From assembly GCF_036240795.1 (NCBI RefSeq), contig NZ_CP108454.1, positions 6,136,001 through 6,200,000 of the forward strand: DNA of 64,000 nt, written 5' to 3'. Each line of letters begins with the position of its first letter. Position 1 is the stretch's first letter. Made by a program: the position numbers and the translations under genes. Source of the DNA: Streptomyces sp. NBC_01268 (GTDB taxonomy: Bacteria > Actinomycetota > Actinomycetes > Streptomycetales > Streptomycetaceae). Below the pieces are notes generated by a model. The model saw only the letters and a program-made list of their open reading frames with translations, was not told the DNA's origin and ran no database searches. Shown here piece by piece: positions 42,122 through 50,386 of this stretch.

Positions 42122-43282
42122 TCAGTAGGCGTAGCTCGTCCTCCAGGGGAGGGAGGCCGGTACGCGGGTGGTGCCGCTGCCCGGGGGCAGGGCGGTGACG
42201 GGGGTCAGGGACGAGGTGGTGGTGCCGTCGCCGAGCTGGCCGGAGGTGTTGTCACCCCAGGTGACGACGGACTGGTCGTCGAGGAGAGCCACGCTGTACT
42301 GGTAGCCCGGGGTCAGGGCCTGGACGCCGGTGAGGCCCGGGACGGGTACGGGCGTGGTGCGCTGGGCGGTGGTGCCGTCGCCGAGCTGGCCGCCCCCGTT
42401 CCAGCCCCAGGCCCGGACGCTGCCGTCGGCCAGCACGGCGAAGCTGTGGTACCAGCCGGCGTAGACGGCCTTGACCTCGTCCAGGAACTTCACGTCCACG
42501 GGGGACGAGCTGGGTTCGACGCTGTCGTTGCCCAGCTGCCCGTTGAGGTTGTAGCCCCATGCCCTGACCGTGCCGTCGGCCTTGAGGGCCACGGAGTGGT
42601 GGCAGCCGGTGGACACGGCGACGACGTCCGTGAGGTCCGGTACCCGCTTCGGGGTGTTCTGATGGGCGACGCTTCCGATGCCGAGCTGGCCGTAGGTGTT
42701 CTCACCCCAGGACCAGACCGTGCCGTCGTCGCGCAGGGCCAGGGTGAAACCACAGCCCAGTGCGATGTCCGTCACCCTGCGCAGGCTCTGCGTGAGGACG
42801 GGGCGCGCGGCGTCCGACGTCACGCCGTTGCCGAGCTGACCGAGGTTGTTCTGGCCCCAGGCCCATACCCGCCCGCCGCGTACGGCCGCGGCGAAGCCGT
42901 TCCCGGCCGCGATCTCCGAGACACCCGAGAGCCCGGCGACGGTCACGGGCGCGGGCCGGTCGGTGGTGGTGCCGTCGCCGAGCTGGCCGTTTCCGTTGCC
43001 GCCCCAGGACTCGACGGTGCCGTCCTCAAGGAGGGCGACGGCGAACGCCCGGCTCGCGGCGCTGCCGCCGTTGGCCGCCAGCTCGCGCACGTCGTCGCGT
43101 CGGAGGCCCCGGACGGGCGACGGCGTCTGCTGGTCGAGCGTGGTGCCGTTGCCGAGCTGACCGGCGTTGCTCAGACCCCAGGCCCGTACCCAGGGATCGC
43201 CGGGATCGGCGTGCGCCGGGGCGCCCAGGGTGAGGACGGCAGCCAGGGCGACGGCAGCGCGTACGAGGGAGCGGTACGTCAT
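42122..43282 (-). CDS. Secreted RCC1-repeat protein, paralogue 2
   Basis: A 386-residue exported protein: signal peptide (~1-25, ending AHA-D), then seven RCC1 repeats (VRAWGLSNAGQLGNG, VESWGGNGNGQLGDG, VWAWGQNNLGQLGNG, VWSWGENTYGQLGIG, VRAWGYNLNGQLGND, VRAWGWNGGGQLGDG, VVTWGDNTSGQLGDG). C-terminus WRTSYAY. ATG 43282 is 17 bases after the upstream paralogue's stop; a GTG one codon earlier is possible. Middle gene of three. Confidence 0.9.
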   Translation of the reverse strand: MTYRSLVRAAVALAAVLTLGAPAHADPGDPWVRAWGLSNAGQLGNGTTLDQQTPSPVRGLRRDDVRELAANGGSAASRAFAVALLEDGTVESWGGNGNGQLGDGTTTDRPAPVTVAGLSGVSEIAAGNGFAAAVRGGRVWAWGQNNLGQLGNGVTSDAARPVLTQSLRRVTDIALGCGFTLALRDDGTVWSWGENTYGQLGIGSVAHQNTPKRVPDLTDVVAVSTGCHHSVALKADGTVRAWGYNLNGQLGNDSVEPSSSPVDVKFLDEVKAVYAGWYHSFAVLADGSVRAWGWNGGGQLGDGTTAQRTTPVPVPGLTGVQALTPGYQYSVALLDDQSVVTWGDNTSGQLGDGTTTSSLTPVTALPPGSGTTRVPASLPWRTSYAY

Positions 43283-43298
43283 CACGTACGCACCCCGC

Positions 43299-44522
43299 TC
43301 AGTACGCGTACGTCGTGTTGCCGCCCAAGGACACCGCGACGTCCTTCACCTTCGAGCCCTCGTCGAGGATCCTCACCGACTCGAAGCGGGACACGGTCGT
43401 GCCGTTGCCGAGCTGGCCCTCGCTGTTGTGGCCCCAGGCGAAGACCTCGTCCGCGGTGACCGCCACGCCGTGCCGCGCGCCCGCCGCGAGGTGCTGGACG
43501 CCTTCGAGGCGCGGGATCTCGACGGGCGCGGAGCGGTTGGTGCGGGAGACGTTGTCGTCGAAGGCCTCGTCGGCCTCCAGGAGCTGGCCGTACTGGTTGT
43601 TGCCCCAGCCCCAGACGTGGCTGTCGCTGGTCTTCACGTAGTTGTGGAAGGCGCCCGCCTCGATCTCCGAGACGCCCTCCAGCCAGTCGACGTCGACCGG
43701 GACGGTGGAGGACTTGGTGGAGGAGTTGCCCAGCTGGCCGTAGAGGTTGTAGCCCCAGGACTTCACGGTGTCGTCGGCGGTCAGCGCGAGCGCGTGGTAG
43801 CAGCCCGCGTCGATGGAGACGATGTTCTCCAGGCCCTGGACCTGCCGGGGTACGGAGCTGGTGGCCCGGCTACCGGTTCCGAGCTGGCCGTGGATGCCGC
43901 GGCCCCACGCGTACACCTTGCCGTTCTCCAGCAGGGCGAGGCTGAAGTCGCAGCCGGCCGAGATCTGCTTGACCTTCGGCATGCCCTGGACCCGGTCGGG
44001 GACGGTTCGGCTGTCACCGGTGCGGTTGTTGCCGAGCTGGCCGTAGGCGTTGTCGCCCCAGGAGTAGACCTGACCGTTGGTGTCGAGAGCCAGGGCGTGT
44101 TTCCCACCGGCCGCGATGTCCTTGACGCTGGTCAGGCGCGGGACGGTGGTCGGCACCGTCTGGTTGTCGTTGCCGCCGTTGCCCAGCTGGCCCGAGGAGT
44201 TGTGGCCCCAGGACTTCACCGTCTTGTCGGTACGGGCGAGAGTGAACGAGTCCGCCGAGGACGTGCCGCCCGCCGACATCTGGTCGACGTCGCCGCGGAA
44301 CAGGCTGGTGACCGAAGCGGGTGACAGGCTGTCGTTGAGCGTGCCGTTGCCGAGCTGTCCGGTGCGCCCGGCACCCCAGCTCAGCACCGTCGGATTGCCC
44401 TCGTTGGCGGCGGCCGCCGGGGCGAGGGCCGGCAGCGCGGTGAGTGCGGCGGCCCCGGTGAGCGCGGCGGCGAGGCTCCACCTGACCGGGCGGCGCAGCG
44501 GAAGGCGTCGTGATCGTGACAT
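43299..44522 (-). CDS. Secreted RCC1-repeat protein, paralogue 3
   Basis: A 407-residue exported protein with signal peptide (~1-38; ALAPAAAA) and seven RCC1 repeats (VLSWGAGRTGQLGNG, VKSWGHNSSGQLGNGG, VYSWGDNAYGQLGNN, VYAWGRGIHGQLGTG, VKSWGYNLYGQLGNS, VWGWGNNQYGQLLEA, VFAWGHNSEGQLGNG). Ends NTTYAY. First gene of the operon; AAGGAGAG precedes ATG 44522. An open frame extends upstream to 44852 but does not resemble the mature start. Blade 6 has the degenerate QLLEA. Confidence 0.9.
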   Translation of the reverse strand: MSRSRRLPLRRPVRWSLAAALTGAAALTALPALAPAAAANEGNPTVLSWGAGRTGQLGNGTLNDSLSPASVTSLFRGDVDQMSAGGTSSADSFTLARTDKTVKSWGHNSSGQLGNGGNDNQTVPTTVPRLTSVKDIAAGGKHALALDTNGQVYSWGDNAYGQLGNNRTGDSRTVPDRVQGMPKVKQISAGCDFSLALLENGKVYAWGRGIHGQLGTGSRATSSVPRQVQGLENIVSIDAGCYHALALTADDTVKSWGYNLYGQLGNSSTKSSTVPVDVDWLEGVSEIEAGAFHNYVKTSDSHVWGWGNNQYGQLLEADEAFDDNVSRTNRSAPVEIPRLEGVQHLAAGARHGVAVTADEVFAWGHNSEGQLGNGTTVSRFESVRILDEGSKVKDVAVSLGGNTTYAY

Positions 44523-45110
44523 GGGTCTGCTCTCCTTCGTGGGGGACGTACGGGGGAGCTGACGGCCGCGGGCATGGCGTGCCCAGGCCGGTCGGACGGC
44601 CGGGACGGGCCGTCGGACACAGCAGCAGCCTCGCCGAAGGTGATCATGGGCGCGACCCGGGAGCACTGAAACACCCGTATGTCGGACGCCCGTTCGGGGC
44701 CGCCCTCCGGGCGTCGATTTCACCGGATCGGGGAGCCGTGCGCCGGTGCCGCGTGCCTCCACGGGGACCACCGCCGATCGGCGGCGGCCGGGAGGGTGAG
44801 AGGCCCCCCGCGGGGCGGTCGGGCCCTCTCTCGCGCCGCCCCGGGATTCCATCCGGACGAGTGCGGGCGACGGACCGGCGAAGGGCTCCGGAGTCGCTGC
44901 CGTACGGCCCGTCCGGCGGTCTTCGTGTGCGCTCCGCCGAAGCGGTGAGCGGGACGCGGGGCCGGCGCCGCGCCGTGTGTCCTGCGGGTGCGCCGAGGCG
45001 GGTCCGGTTAGCTTCGAAAGGCGCTTGGCGATCTTGACGGCAGTCCCTGCCGCGACCCGGGCGATGTTCTCGCGACCTTCAATTCACCCCCGTTCCCAGG
45101 GAGTTCCGCC
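44523..45110. other. 588-base divergent gene-free region
   Basis: No convincing gene. It separates the RCC1 operon (leftward) from the three secreted genes (rightward). It contains a perfect 14-bp palindrome (44771-44784, CCGCCGATCGGCGG) and TTGACG at 45034-45039, possibly a -35 for the rightward genes, without a clear -10. G-rich and C-rich blocks give ambiguous open frames that I do not accept. Control elements for both directions presumably lie here. Confidence 0.5.
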
Positions 45111-45608
45111 ATGTCCTCGGCCCTTCTCCTGCGGCGTGCCCTCGGCGCCGCCGTCCTCGCCTCGGCCCTCGCGCTGACCGCCGCCCCAGCCGCCTTCGCT
45201 GCGCCGCCCGCCCCCCGAGCCGACGAGTGCGCACCTGACGACCAGGCGTGCAAGGACCAGCAGGCCAACGAGGAGGAGGCCAAGGAGATCGAGGAGGAGC
45301 AGAAGAAGACCAAGGAATCGGCGGCCAAGGCCGACAAGGACATCGCGAAGGTCGGCAAGGACCTGGAGAAGTGCAAGCCCGGCTCCGAGGCCTGCATGGG
45401 CGAACTGGCCAAGGGCAACGGCGAGAAGAAGGGCCTGGAGGACATGACCGCCACGGTCGACGGCTTCAAGCCCGACCCGAAGGACAACGCCCAGTCCGCC
45501 GTCACCACCACCTGCGCCGACTTCCCGGCCTCGCTCCCGGCGGGCTCCACCGACCCGGGTCAGTCCCCGTTCCCGGTGTCCCAGCTGTGCTCGCTGCTCG
45601 GCTCCTGA
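45111..45608 (+). CDS. Small secreted coiled-coil protein with six cysteines, unknown function
   Basis: A 165-residue protein with a Sec signal (~1-30, AAFA-A). Mature part: Cys pair (DEC ... QAC) flanking a strongly charged helical region (~50-120, EEEAKEIEEEQKKTKESAAK), two Cys in a central block (EKC, EAC) and two near the C-terminus (TTTC, QLC): six cysteines in all, an even number suiting disulfides. I do not recognise the family. First of three secreted genes in the same direction; a strong Shine-Dalgarno (AGGGAG) precedes ATG 45111. Confidence 0.75.
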   Translation: MSSALLLRRALGAAVLASALALTAAPAAFAAPPAPRADECAPDDQACKDQQANEEEAKEIEEEQKKTKESAAKADKDIAKVGKDLEKCKPGSEACMGELAKGNGEKKGLEDMTATVDGFKPDPKDNAQSAVTTTCADFPASLPAGSTDPGQSPFPVSQLCSLLGS

Positions 45609-45670
45609 CCTCCTCCAGGCCGCCGCTGACCCGCCCCCTGCCCGTCACACCCGTCCCGAAGGGATGTCCC

Positions 45671-46618
45671 ATGCCCTCGCGCCGTCCCGCGCTGTTCCTC
45701 CTCCCCGCCCTGGCTCTCGGCCTCGCCGTGCCCCTCGCGCCGCCCGCGCTCGCGGACGAGGGGCCCGGCGAGCCGCCCATCGCGCGCGCCGTCACCGCCG
45801 ACGGGCGCCCGGCGGAGATCGCCGACGTCCTCAAGTACTGCGACACCAAGGCGGACGCCTGTCGCTTCGTCATCGACCCGAAGCAGGGCCGCGAGTTCGC
45901 GACCGCCGTCCGGTCCCTCGGCAACTCGGTCGTCAACTGCACCGAGAGCGACATGAGCGTCGACCGCACGGTCACCCTGCGCACGTCCAGCACCGACAAC
46001 ATCGGCGGCGAGATCTCCGGAAAGATCACCGCCGAGGGCACCGTCACCGCGTCCGGCGAGGTCACGACCAACCTCACCAACGACATCACCAGCGAGAACA
46101 AGACGCCCAACCTCAAGGACGGGCCGACCTCCACCAACGGCACCAAGACCAGCGTCGCCGCCGGCGGCAAGGTCGCCGGATCCCTCAGCGCCAAACTCGC
46201 CTTCGAGGCCGCCTTCAAGGCCACGTACTCCAAGTCGTGGACGGTCGAGAACACCGAGGCGACGACCTACCGGACCACCGTGAAGCCCTACGACATGCTG
46301 GTGTTCGGGGCGAGCGCGGCCATGCGGCGGGTCGTCGGCACCCTCGTGGCCAACTCGGGGTCCCAGGTCTCCGGGATCGCCGTGGACAGCCCCTCCATGG
46401 TCAACTCCAGCAGCTTCGTCGCCCAGACCTACGCCGCCCCCGCCAACCTGTGCGGCCGCACCCGCCCCACCGGCCAGACGGCCGGCGGCAACAACCCGCA
46501 GCCGGGCCCGCCGCCGTCCCCGCGCGCACTGCCCGTCCGCGACGCGAGCGACGCCCTGCCCGCCGGCGCGGTGCCGAAGCGGGTCGACGTCCTGCGCCCC
46601 GTCCGCAGCGGTTCCTGA
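45671..46618 (+). CDS. Secreted beta-rich protein with aerolysin/MTX2-like texture
   Basis: A 315-residue exported protein: signal (~1-30, ALA-D), then a region with C-x-F pattern (DACRFVID), FATAVRSLGNSVVNCTESD, long alternating Thr/Ser/Val strands (~100-180; ISGKITAEGTVTASGEVTTN), AYSKSW-type TYSKSWTVENTEATTY, VKPYDMLVFG and RRVVGTLV. That Ser/Thr-rich strand run followed by a Tyr/Trp block and conserved P-x3-hydrophobic stretch recalls aerolysin/ETX/MTX2 pore-formers, but I have not made an alignment. A Pro-rich tail ends the protein. Shares the region with the next gene. Shine-Dalgarno GAAGGGA. Confidence 0.7.
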   Translation: MPSRRPALFLLPALALGLAVPLAPPALADEGPGEPPIARAVTADGRPAEIADVLKYCDTKADACRFVIDPKQGREFATAVRSLGNSVVNCTESDMSVDRTVTLRTSSTDNIGGEISGKITAEGTVTASGEVTTNLTNDITSENKTPNLKDGPTSTNGTKTSVAAGGKVAGSLSAKLAFEAAFKATYSKSWTVENTEATTYRTTVKPYDMLVFGASAAMRRVVGTLVANSGSQVSGIAVDSPSMVNSSSFVAQTYAAPANLCGRTRPTGQTAGGNNPQPGPPPSPRALPVRDASDALPAGAVPKRVDVLRPVRSGS

Positions 46619-46690
46619 GCGGCGCGGCCGCCGCCCTCTCCCTCCCGTCCCGCCCCTGGCACGCACCACCCCCACGAGGAGTCCGTCCCC

Positions 46691-48106
46691 ATGTCTCCCT
46701 CTCCCGCCTCCCCTTCCGCCGCCGCCGCCGCCGCTGCCGTCCGCGCGCTCGCGACGGCCGGTCTCCTGCTCCCGGCCGCCCTCGCCGGCCCGTACGCGGC
46801 GGCTGCCGAGGCCCCGGCCCCCCAGACCGTCACCGTCCTCAACGGCGACTTCGCCGACCCCGTCATGAAGGGCGACGGCCCCACCACCGTCGCCCTCGAC
46901 TCCTGGGACGGCCGGAACCAGCGGTACTCCCCCTCCGCCTCCGGCCGCACCGACAACGCCCACGGCGTCGCCCTGGAGAAGCAGGGCAACTCCCTCGCGC
47001 AGCGCCTGCGCGGGGTCCGGGCCGGAGCGGAGGTGACGGTCAGCTACGAGGACAGCCCGGCGGTCTCGAAGGAGTGCAACGGCTCGGACGTCGTCGACGG
47101 CCAGCCCTACACCGTCGACGGCTCCGGCGGCGCCGTCCAGGCGGTGACCACCGCAGGCGACCCCGACCGGGTCAAGGGCACACCAGGGCCCGGCCGTTGG
47201 TCCAAGCGCACCTACACCTTCACCGCCGGCGAGAACGAGCCCCTGCTCACCTTCGCCTCCAAGGTCACCGACTCGAAGACCCATGTCACCTGCACCCCGA
47301 TGATCGCCCGCATCCGCGCCGTCGAGGTGCCGGTCCCGCTGGACAAGACCGTCGACAAGACCGCTCTCGGCACGGCGGAGGCGTACAAGGGCAACGAGCG
47401 CCAGACGACGCTGCACAACGCGGCCGCCGCCTGCAACGGCGACAACGCCTGCGTCTTCCGGCCCGACATGCGGATGTCCTTCCGCTACTACGACCGCGCC
47501 CGGGTAGTGGGCGAGACCTTCGTCAACTGCACCCGCAACACCCTCGAACACACCCGGGTCGTCTCCTTCTCGGAGCGCGCCTACGACAGCATCGCCCAGA
47601 CCTACGCCGCCGCCGGTCTCGCCCTCAACGACGTGGCGAAGCTGCCCACGTCGGGCGACCGTGTGGAGGACGAGAAGCGGATCAAGGAGCGGCCGATGGC
47701 GGGCCAGTTCTCGCTCGCGTACGAGAAGGGCTGGCAGCGTGCCTGGCAGTGGTTCGGCGGCGAGCAGCGCAACGTCGTCGAGCGCATCCAGCCGGGGGAG
47801 GTCAGCTGGATCGAGCTCCAGCCCAGCCGCGAACGGGTCGAGGGATGGTTCCTCAGCAAGAAGGACGACTACCGGCTGCACGCCGTCATCGACGGGCCCT
47901 CGCGCGGGGTGCCCGACCGCCTGCTCCAGCGCACCGGACCGATGGCCGAGGCCGAGAAGCAGCGGTGCGCCGCGGCCCGGCCCATGACCACCACCCCGGT
48001 CGACGCCGGGGCGGCCGCGTACTCCTCCGACAAGGGGCTGCTGAAGGTCCCCGCGTCCGCCGCGACCCGCTCGGTACGGGCGACCCGCACCGTCCCGCTC
48101 GGCTGA
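46691..48106 (+). CDS. Two-domain secreted protein with CBM-like N-terminus and domain shared with preceding gene
   Basis: A 471-residue protein: signal (~1-40, YAAAA), an N-terminal galactose-binding-like/CBM-type jelly roll (~45-215; VTVLNGDFADPVMKGDGP), then a second domain (~225-430). This has NACVFRPD, ETFVNCTRNT, ERAYDSIAQTY, SLAYEKGWQRAWQWFGGE, IQPGEVSWIEL and ERVEGWFL: matching, in the same order, FVID, VVNCTESD, TDNI, YSKSW, VKPYD and RVVGTLV in the preceding protein. A short Ala/Thr tail ends it. Terminal gene, convergent with the LysR-type gene four bases away. No enzyme motif seen. Confidence 0.72.
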   Translation: MSPSPASPSAAAAAAAVRALATAGLLLPAALAGPYAAAAEAPAPQTVTVLNGDFADPVMKGDGPTTVALDSWDGRNQRYSPSASGRTDNAHGVALEKQGNSLAQRLRGVRAGAEVTVSYEDSPAVSKECNGSDVVDGQPYTVDGSGGAVQAVTTAGDPDRVKGTPGPGRWSKRTYTFTAGENEPLLTFASKVTDSKTHVTCTPMIARIRAVEVPVPLDKTVDKTALGTAEAYKGNERQTTLHNAAAACNGDNACVFRPDMRMSFRYYDRARVVGETFVNCTRNTLEHTRVVSFSERAYDSIAQTYAAAGLALNDVAKLPTSGDRVEDEKRIKERPMAGQFSLAYEKGWQRAWQWFGGEQRNVVERIQPGEVSWIELQPSRERVEGWFLSKKDDYRLHAVIDGPSRGVPDRLLQRTGPMAEAEKQRCAAARPMTTTPVDAGAAAYSSDKGLLKVPASAATRSVRATRTVPLG

Positions 48107-48110
48107 CCGC

Positions 48111-49016
48111 TCAGGCCGCCCGATCCCCGGGCGGCGGGACCAGGGCCGTCGCCTGCTCGCGCAGCCAGCCGAGCAGGGCGGCGGTCCGCGGGTCCCGCTC
48201 CGGCGGGCGGGGGCCGAGCAGTCCGTAGCCGGTGCCGTCCGCGACGAACCCGTACGGGGCCGCCAACTGCCCCCGCACGAGGTCGTCGTGGACGAGCGCG
48301 TACGGGCCGACGGCCACGCCGACGCCCGCGACGGCGGCCTGGAGCGCCAGGTAGAAGTGCTCGAAGGTCTGCTCGGCGGGATGCGCGACGGGTCCGTGGC
48401 CCGACAGCCGACGCCAGTCCTCCCAGGCGGCCGGCCGGGTGCTGGTGTGCAGCAGGGCGACGGGCTCGCCGGTCCGCAGGCGCTCGGCGAGCTCCGGCCG
48501 GCAGACCGGGCCGATCCACTCGTCGAAGAGCGGCACCCGGGTGACCCCGTCCGGCACCGGGAAGTCGTCCCGGCGCAGTGCCACGTCCACCGTGTCCCGC
48601 GCGAACGCCACGGGGCCGCCGCCCGCCGACAGGTGCACGGTCAGCTCCGGGTGCCGGGCGGCGAGGTCGGGCAGGCGCGGGATGAGCCACCGCATCAGCA
48701 GCGTCGGCTCACAGGACAGGGCGAGCGGCCCGGCGTCCCGGTCCCGCCCCGACACCTCCCGCGCGGCCGACTCGATCAGGTCCAGCGCGTCCCGGACCGC
48801 CGCGGCGAGGCGGCGGGCCTGCGGGGTGGGGCGCAGGGAGCGCGGACCGCGCTCGAAGAGGGGCGTGCCGAGGGCCTTCTCCAGGTTCTGCACCTGGCGG
48901 CTGACCGCCCCGTGCGTGACGTGGAGCTCCCGCGCGGCCCGGGTCATGCTCGCGTGGCGCACGGTCGCCTCGAAGGGGAGCAGGGTGTTCAGCGGGGGGA
49001 GGTCCGGGCGGCTCAT
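48111..49016 (-). CDS. LysR-family transcriptional regulator
   Basis: A 301-residue LysR regulator: N-terminal winged HTH (~10-70; MTRAARELHVTHGAVSRQVQ) and C-terminal periplasmic-binding-like co-inducer domain, resembling the GcvA subgroup. It diverges from the acid-sugar operon. Its ATG is preceded by TAGATT six bases upstream and no Shine-Dalgarno, so it is probably leaderless. A TGTGA-N7-TCACA palindrome overlaps that -10, suggesting self-regulation and control of the operon. Confidence 0.92.
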   Translation of the reverse strand: MSRPDLPPLNTLLPFEATVRHASMTRAARELHVTHGAVSRQVQNLEKALGTPLFERGPRSLRPTPQARRLAAAVRDALDLIESAAREVSGRDRDAGPLALSCEPTLLMRWLIPRLPDLAARHPELTVHLSAGGGPVAFARDTVDVALRRDDFPVPDGVTRVPLFDEWIGPVCRPELAERLRTGEPVALLHTSTRPAAWEDWRRLSGHGPVAHPAEQTFEHFYLALQAAVAGVGVAVGPYALVHDDLVRGQLAAPYGFVADGTGYGLLGPRPPERDPRTAALLGWLREQATALVPPPGDRAA

Positions 49017-49017
49017 G

Positions 49018-49034
49018 TGTGAAATCTACTCACA
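49018..49034. promoter_or_regulatory. Palindrome in the lysR-dtnK divergent promoter
   Basis: TGTGA (49018-49022), AATCTAC, TCACA (49030-49034). It overlaps the proposed -10 (TAGATT, minus strand 49028-49023) of the LysR-type gene. A natural LysR or CRP-like binding site; the LysR interpretation is inference. Confidence 0.5.
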
Positions 49035-49126
49035 GGTGGGGTGAGAAGGAATCGCTTGTCCTGCGGGTTCATGCGGGTCACTGTTGATCTCGTCACGGAA
49101 ACCCGACCCGAGGGGTACCCCGCACG

Positions 49127-50386
49127 ATGGAGCCGTCCCGCGTCGTCGTCCTCGCCGACGACCTCACCAGCGCCGCCGACGGCGCCGTCCCCTTCCGCAG
49201 GTCGGGGCACCGCGCCCTGGTCCTGTTCGACCCGCCGGAGCCCCCGGGCGCCGGGGCCGCCGCGACCGGCGTCACGGCCCCGCGGATCACCGCCACGGGG
49301 GTCACGGACACGCGGATCACGGCCACGGGGGGCTCGGCCGCCGGTGCCGCGGCCACCGGTGTCACGGCCGTCGACCTCGGCACCCGGCTCCTGGACGCGA
49401 CCGAGGCGGCCGCCCGGATGAAGGGGGCGGCCAGGGCGTACGCGGGCGCGGACCTGCTCCTGAAGACGGTCGACTCGACCCTCCGTGGGCACGTGGCGGC
49501 CGAGCTGCGGGCCGCCCTCGCCGGTTCGGGCCGCCGCGCCGCGGTCGTCGCCCCCGCCTTCCCGGCGGAGGGGCGCACGACGGTGCGGGGCGTGCAGTAC
49601 GTCCGGGGCGTACGGGTCGACGAGAGCGAGTTCGCCCGCGACCCCGCCCACCCCGTCCGCTCGGCCGATCTCACCCGACTGCTGCCGGAATCCACGGTCG
49701 TCGCACCCGACCGGCTCGCCGGTCTCGCGGAACTCCTCTCGCGGGGCGGGGTGTTCGTCTGCTCGGCGGCGACGGAGGAGGACCTGGACGCGGTCGTCGC
49801 CGCCGTGCCCCGGGTCGAGGAGGTCCTGTGGGTCGGCTCCCCGGGCCTGGCCGCCGCCCTGGCCCGGCGGCACGGACGCGCCCGGGCCGCCGGGTTCCCC
49901 GGACTGCCGCCCGTACGGCGCCCGTTGGCCGTCGTGGGCAGCGCCAACCCCGCCAGCAGGCGCCAACTCGACGCGCTGTACGTGCGGTCGGGGGCGGACG
50001 GCGCGGTCGCCGACGACCCGGCGGCTGCCGTCGCGGCCCTGAGCGCCTCCCGGGCGCCGGTGCTCGCGCTCCACACCCCCGACGCCCGGGGCGCCGACCC
50101 GGCAGCCCTGACCCGCCACCTCGCCGAGACGGCGGCGGAGGCGGTCGGCAAGGGCCTCGCCGACGGACTCGTCCTCACCGGGGGCGAGACCGCGGCGGCC
50201 GTCCTCGACGTCCTCGGCGCCACGGGCATCGACCTCCACGACGAACCGGAACCGGGCATCGCCCGCGGCACCCTCCACGGCCCGGCCGCCCCCCGCATCC
50301 CCGTCCTCGTCAAGGCGGGCGGCTTCGGCGACGACGGCACCCTCGTCCGCCTCTGCGCGCTGCTGACCGGAGGGGAGGGACGATGA
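49127..50386 (+). CDS. Four-carbon acid sugar kinase, DUF1537 family
   Basis: A 419-residue kinase of the DUF1537 family (DtnK/OtnK), which phosphorylates D-threonate, L-threonate or D-erythronate at the 4-position. N-terminal VVVLADDLTSAADGAVPFR (acid sugar-binding domain) and a C-terminal nucleotide-binding part with GLVLTGGETAAAVLDVLG. Full length. Overlaps the following PdxA-type gene by ATGA. The pairing with a PdxA2-type dehydrogenase points to the D-threonate/D-erythronate branch rather than the OtnC-aldolase branch (recalled from published work). Confidence 0.9.
   Translation: MEPSRVVVLADDLTSAADGAVPFRRSGHRALVLFDPPEPPGAGAAATGVTAPRITATGVTDTRITATGGSAAGAAATGVTAVDLGTRLLDATEAAARMKGAARAYAGADLLLKTVDSTLRGHVAAELRAALAGSGRRAAVVAPAFPAEGRTTVRGVQYVRGVRVDESEFARDPAHPVRSADLTRLLPESTVVAPDRLAGLAELLSRGGVFVCSAATEEDLDAVVAAVPRVEEVLWVGSPGLAAALARRHGRARAAGFPGLPPVRRPLAVVGSANPASRRQLDALYVRSGADGAVADDPAAAVAALSASRAPVLALHTPDARGADPAALTRHLAETAAEAVGKGLADGLVLTGGETAAAVLDVLGATGIDLHDEPEPGIARGTLHGPAAPRIPVLVKAGGFGDDGTLVRLCALLTGGEGR

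Noticed and set aside
40865..43459. An 864-codon open frame opposite the RCC1 operon
   Set aside because: Antisense to three proteins with signal peptides and repeats; no credible start or motif.
40895..44522. RCC1 proteins as nucleotide-exchange factors for a Ran-like GTPase
   Set aside because: They carry Sec signals and no cognate GTPase is near; in bacteria the repeat only shows propeller fold.
44510..45037. Open frames in the 44.5-45.1 kb gap
   Set aside because: No ribosome-binding site or domain; Arg/Pro/Gly composition of shifted frames.
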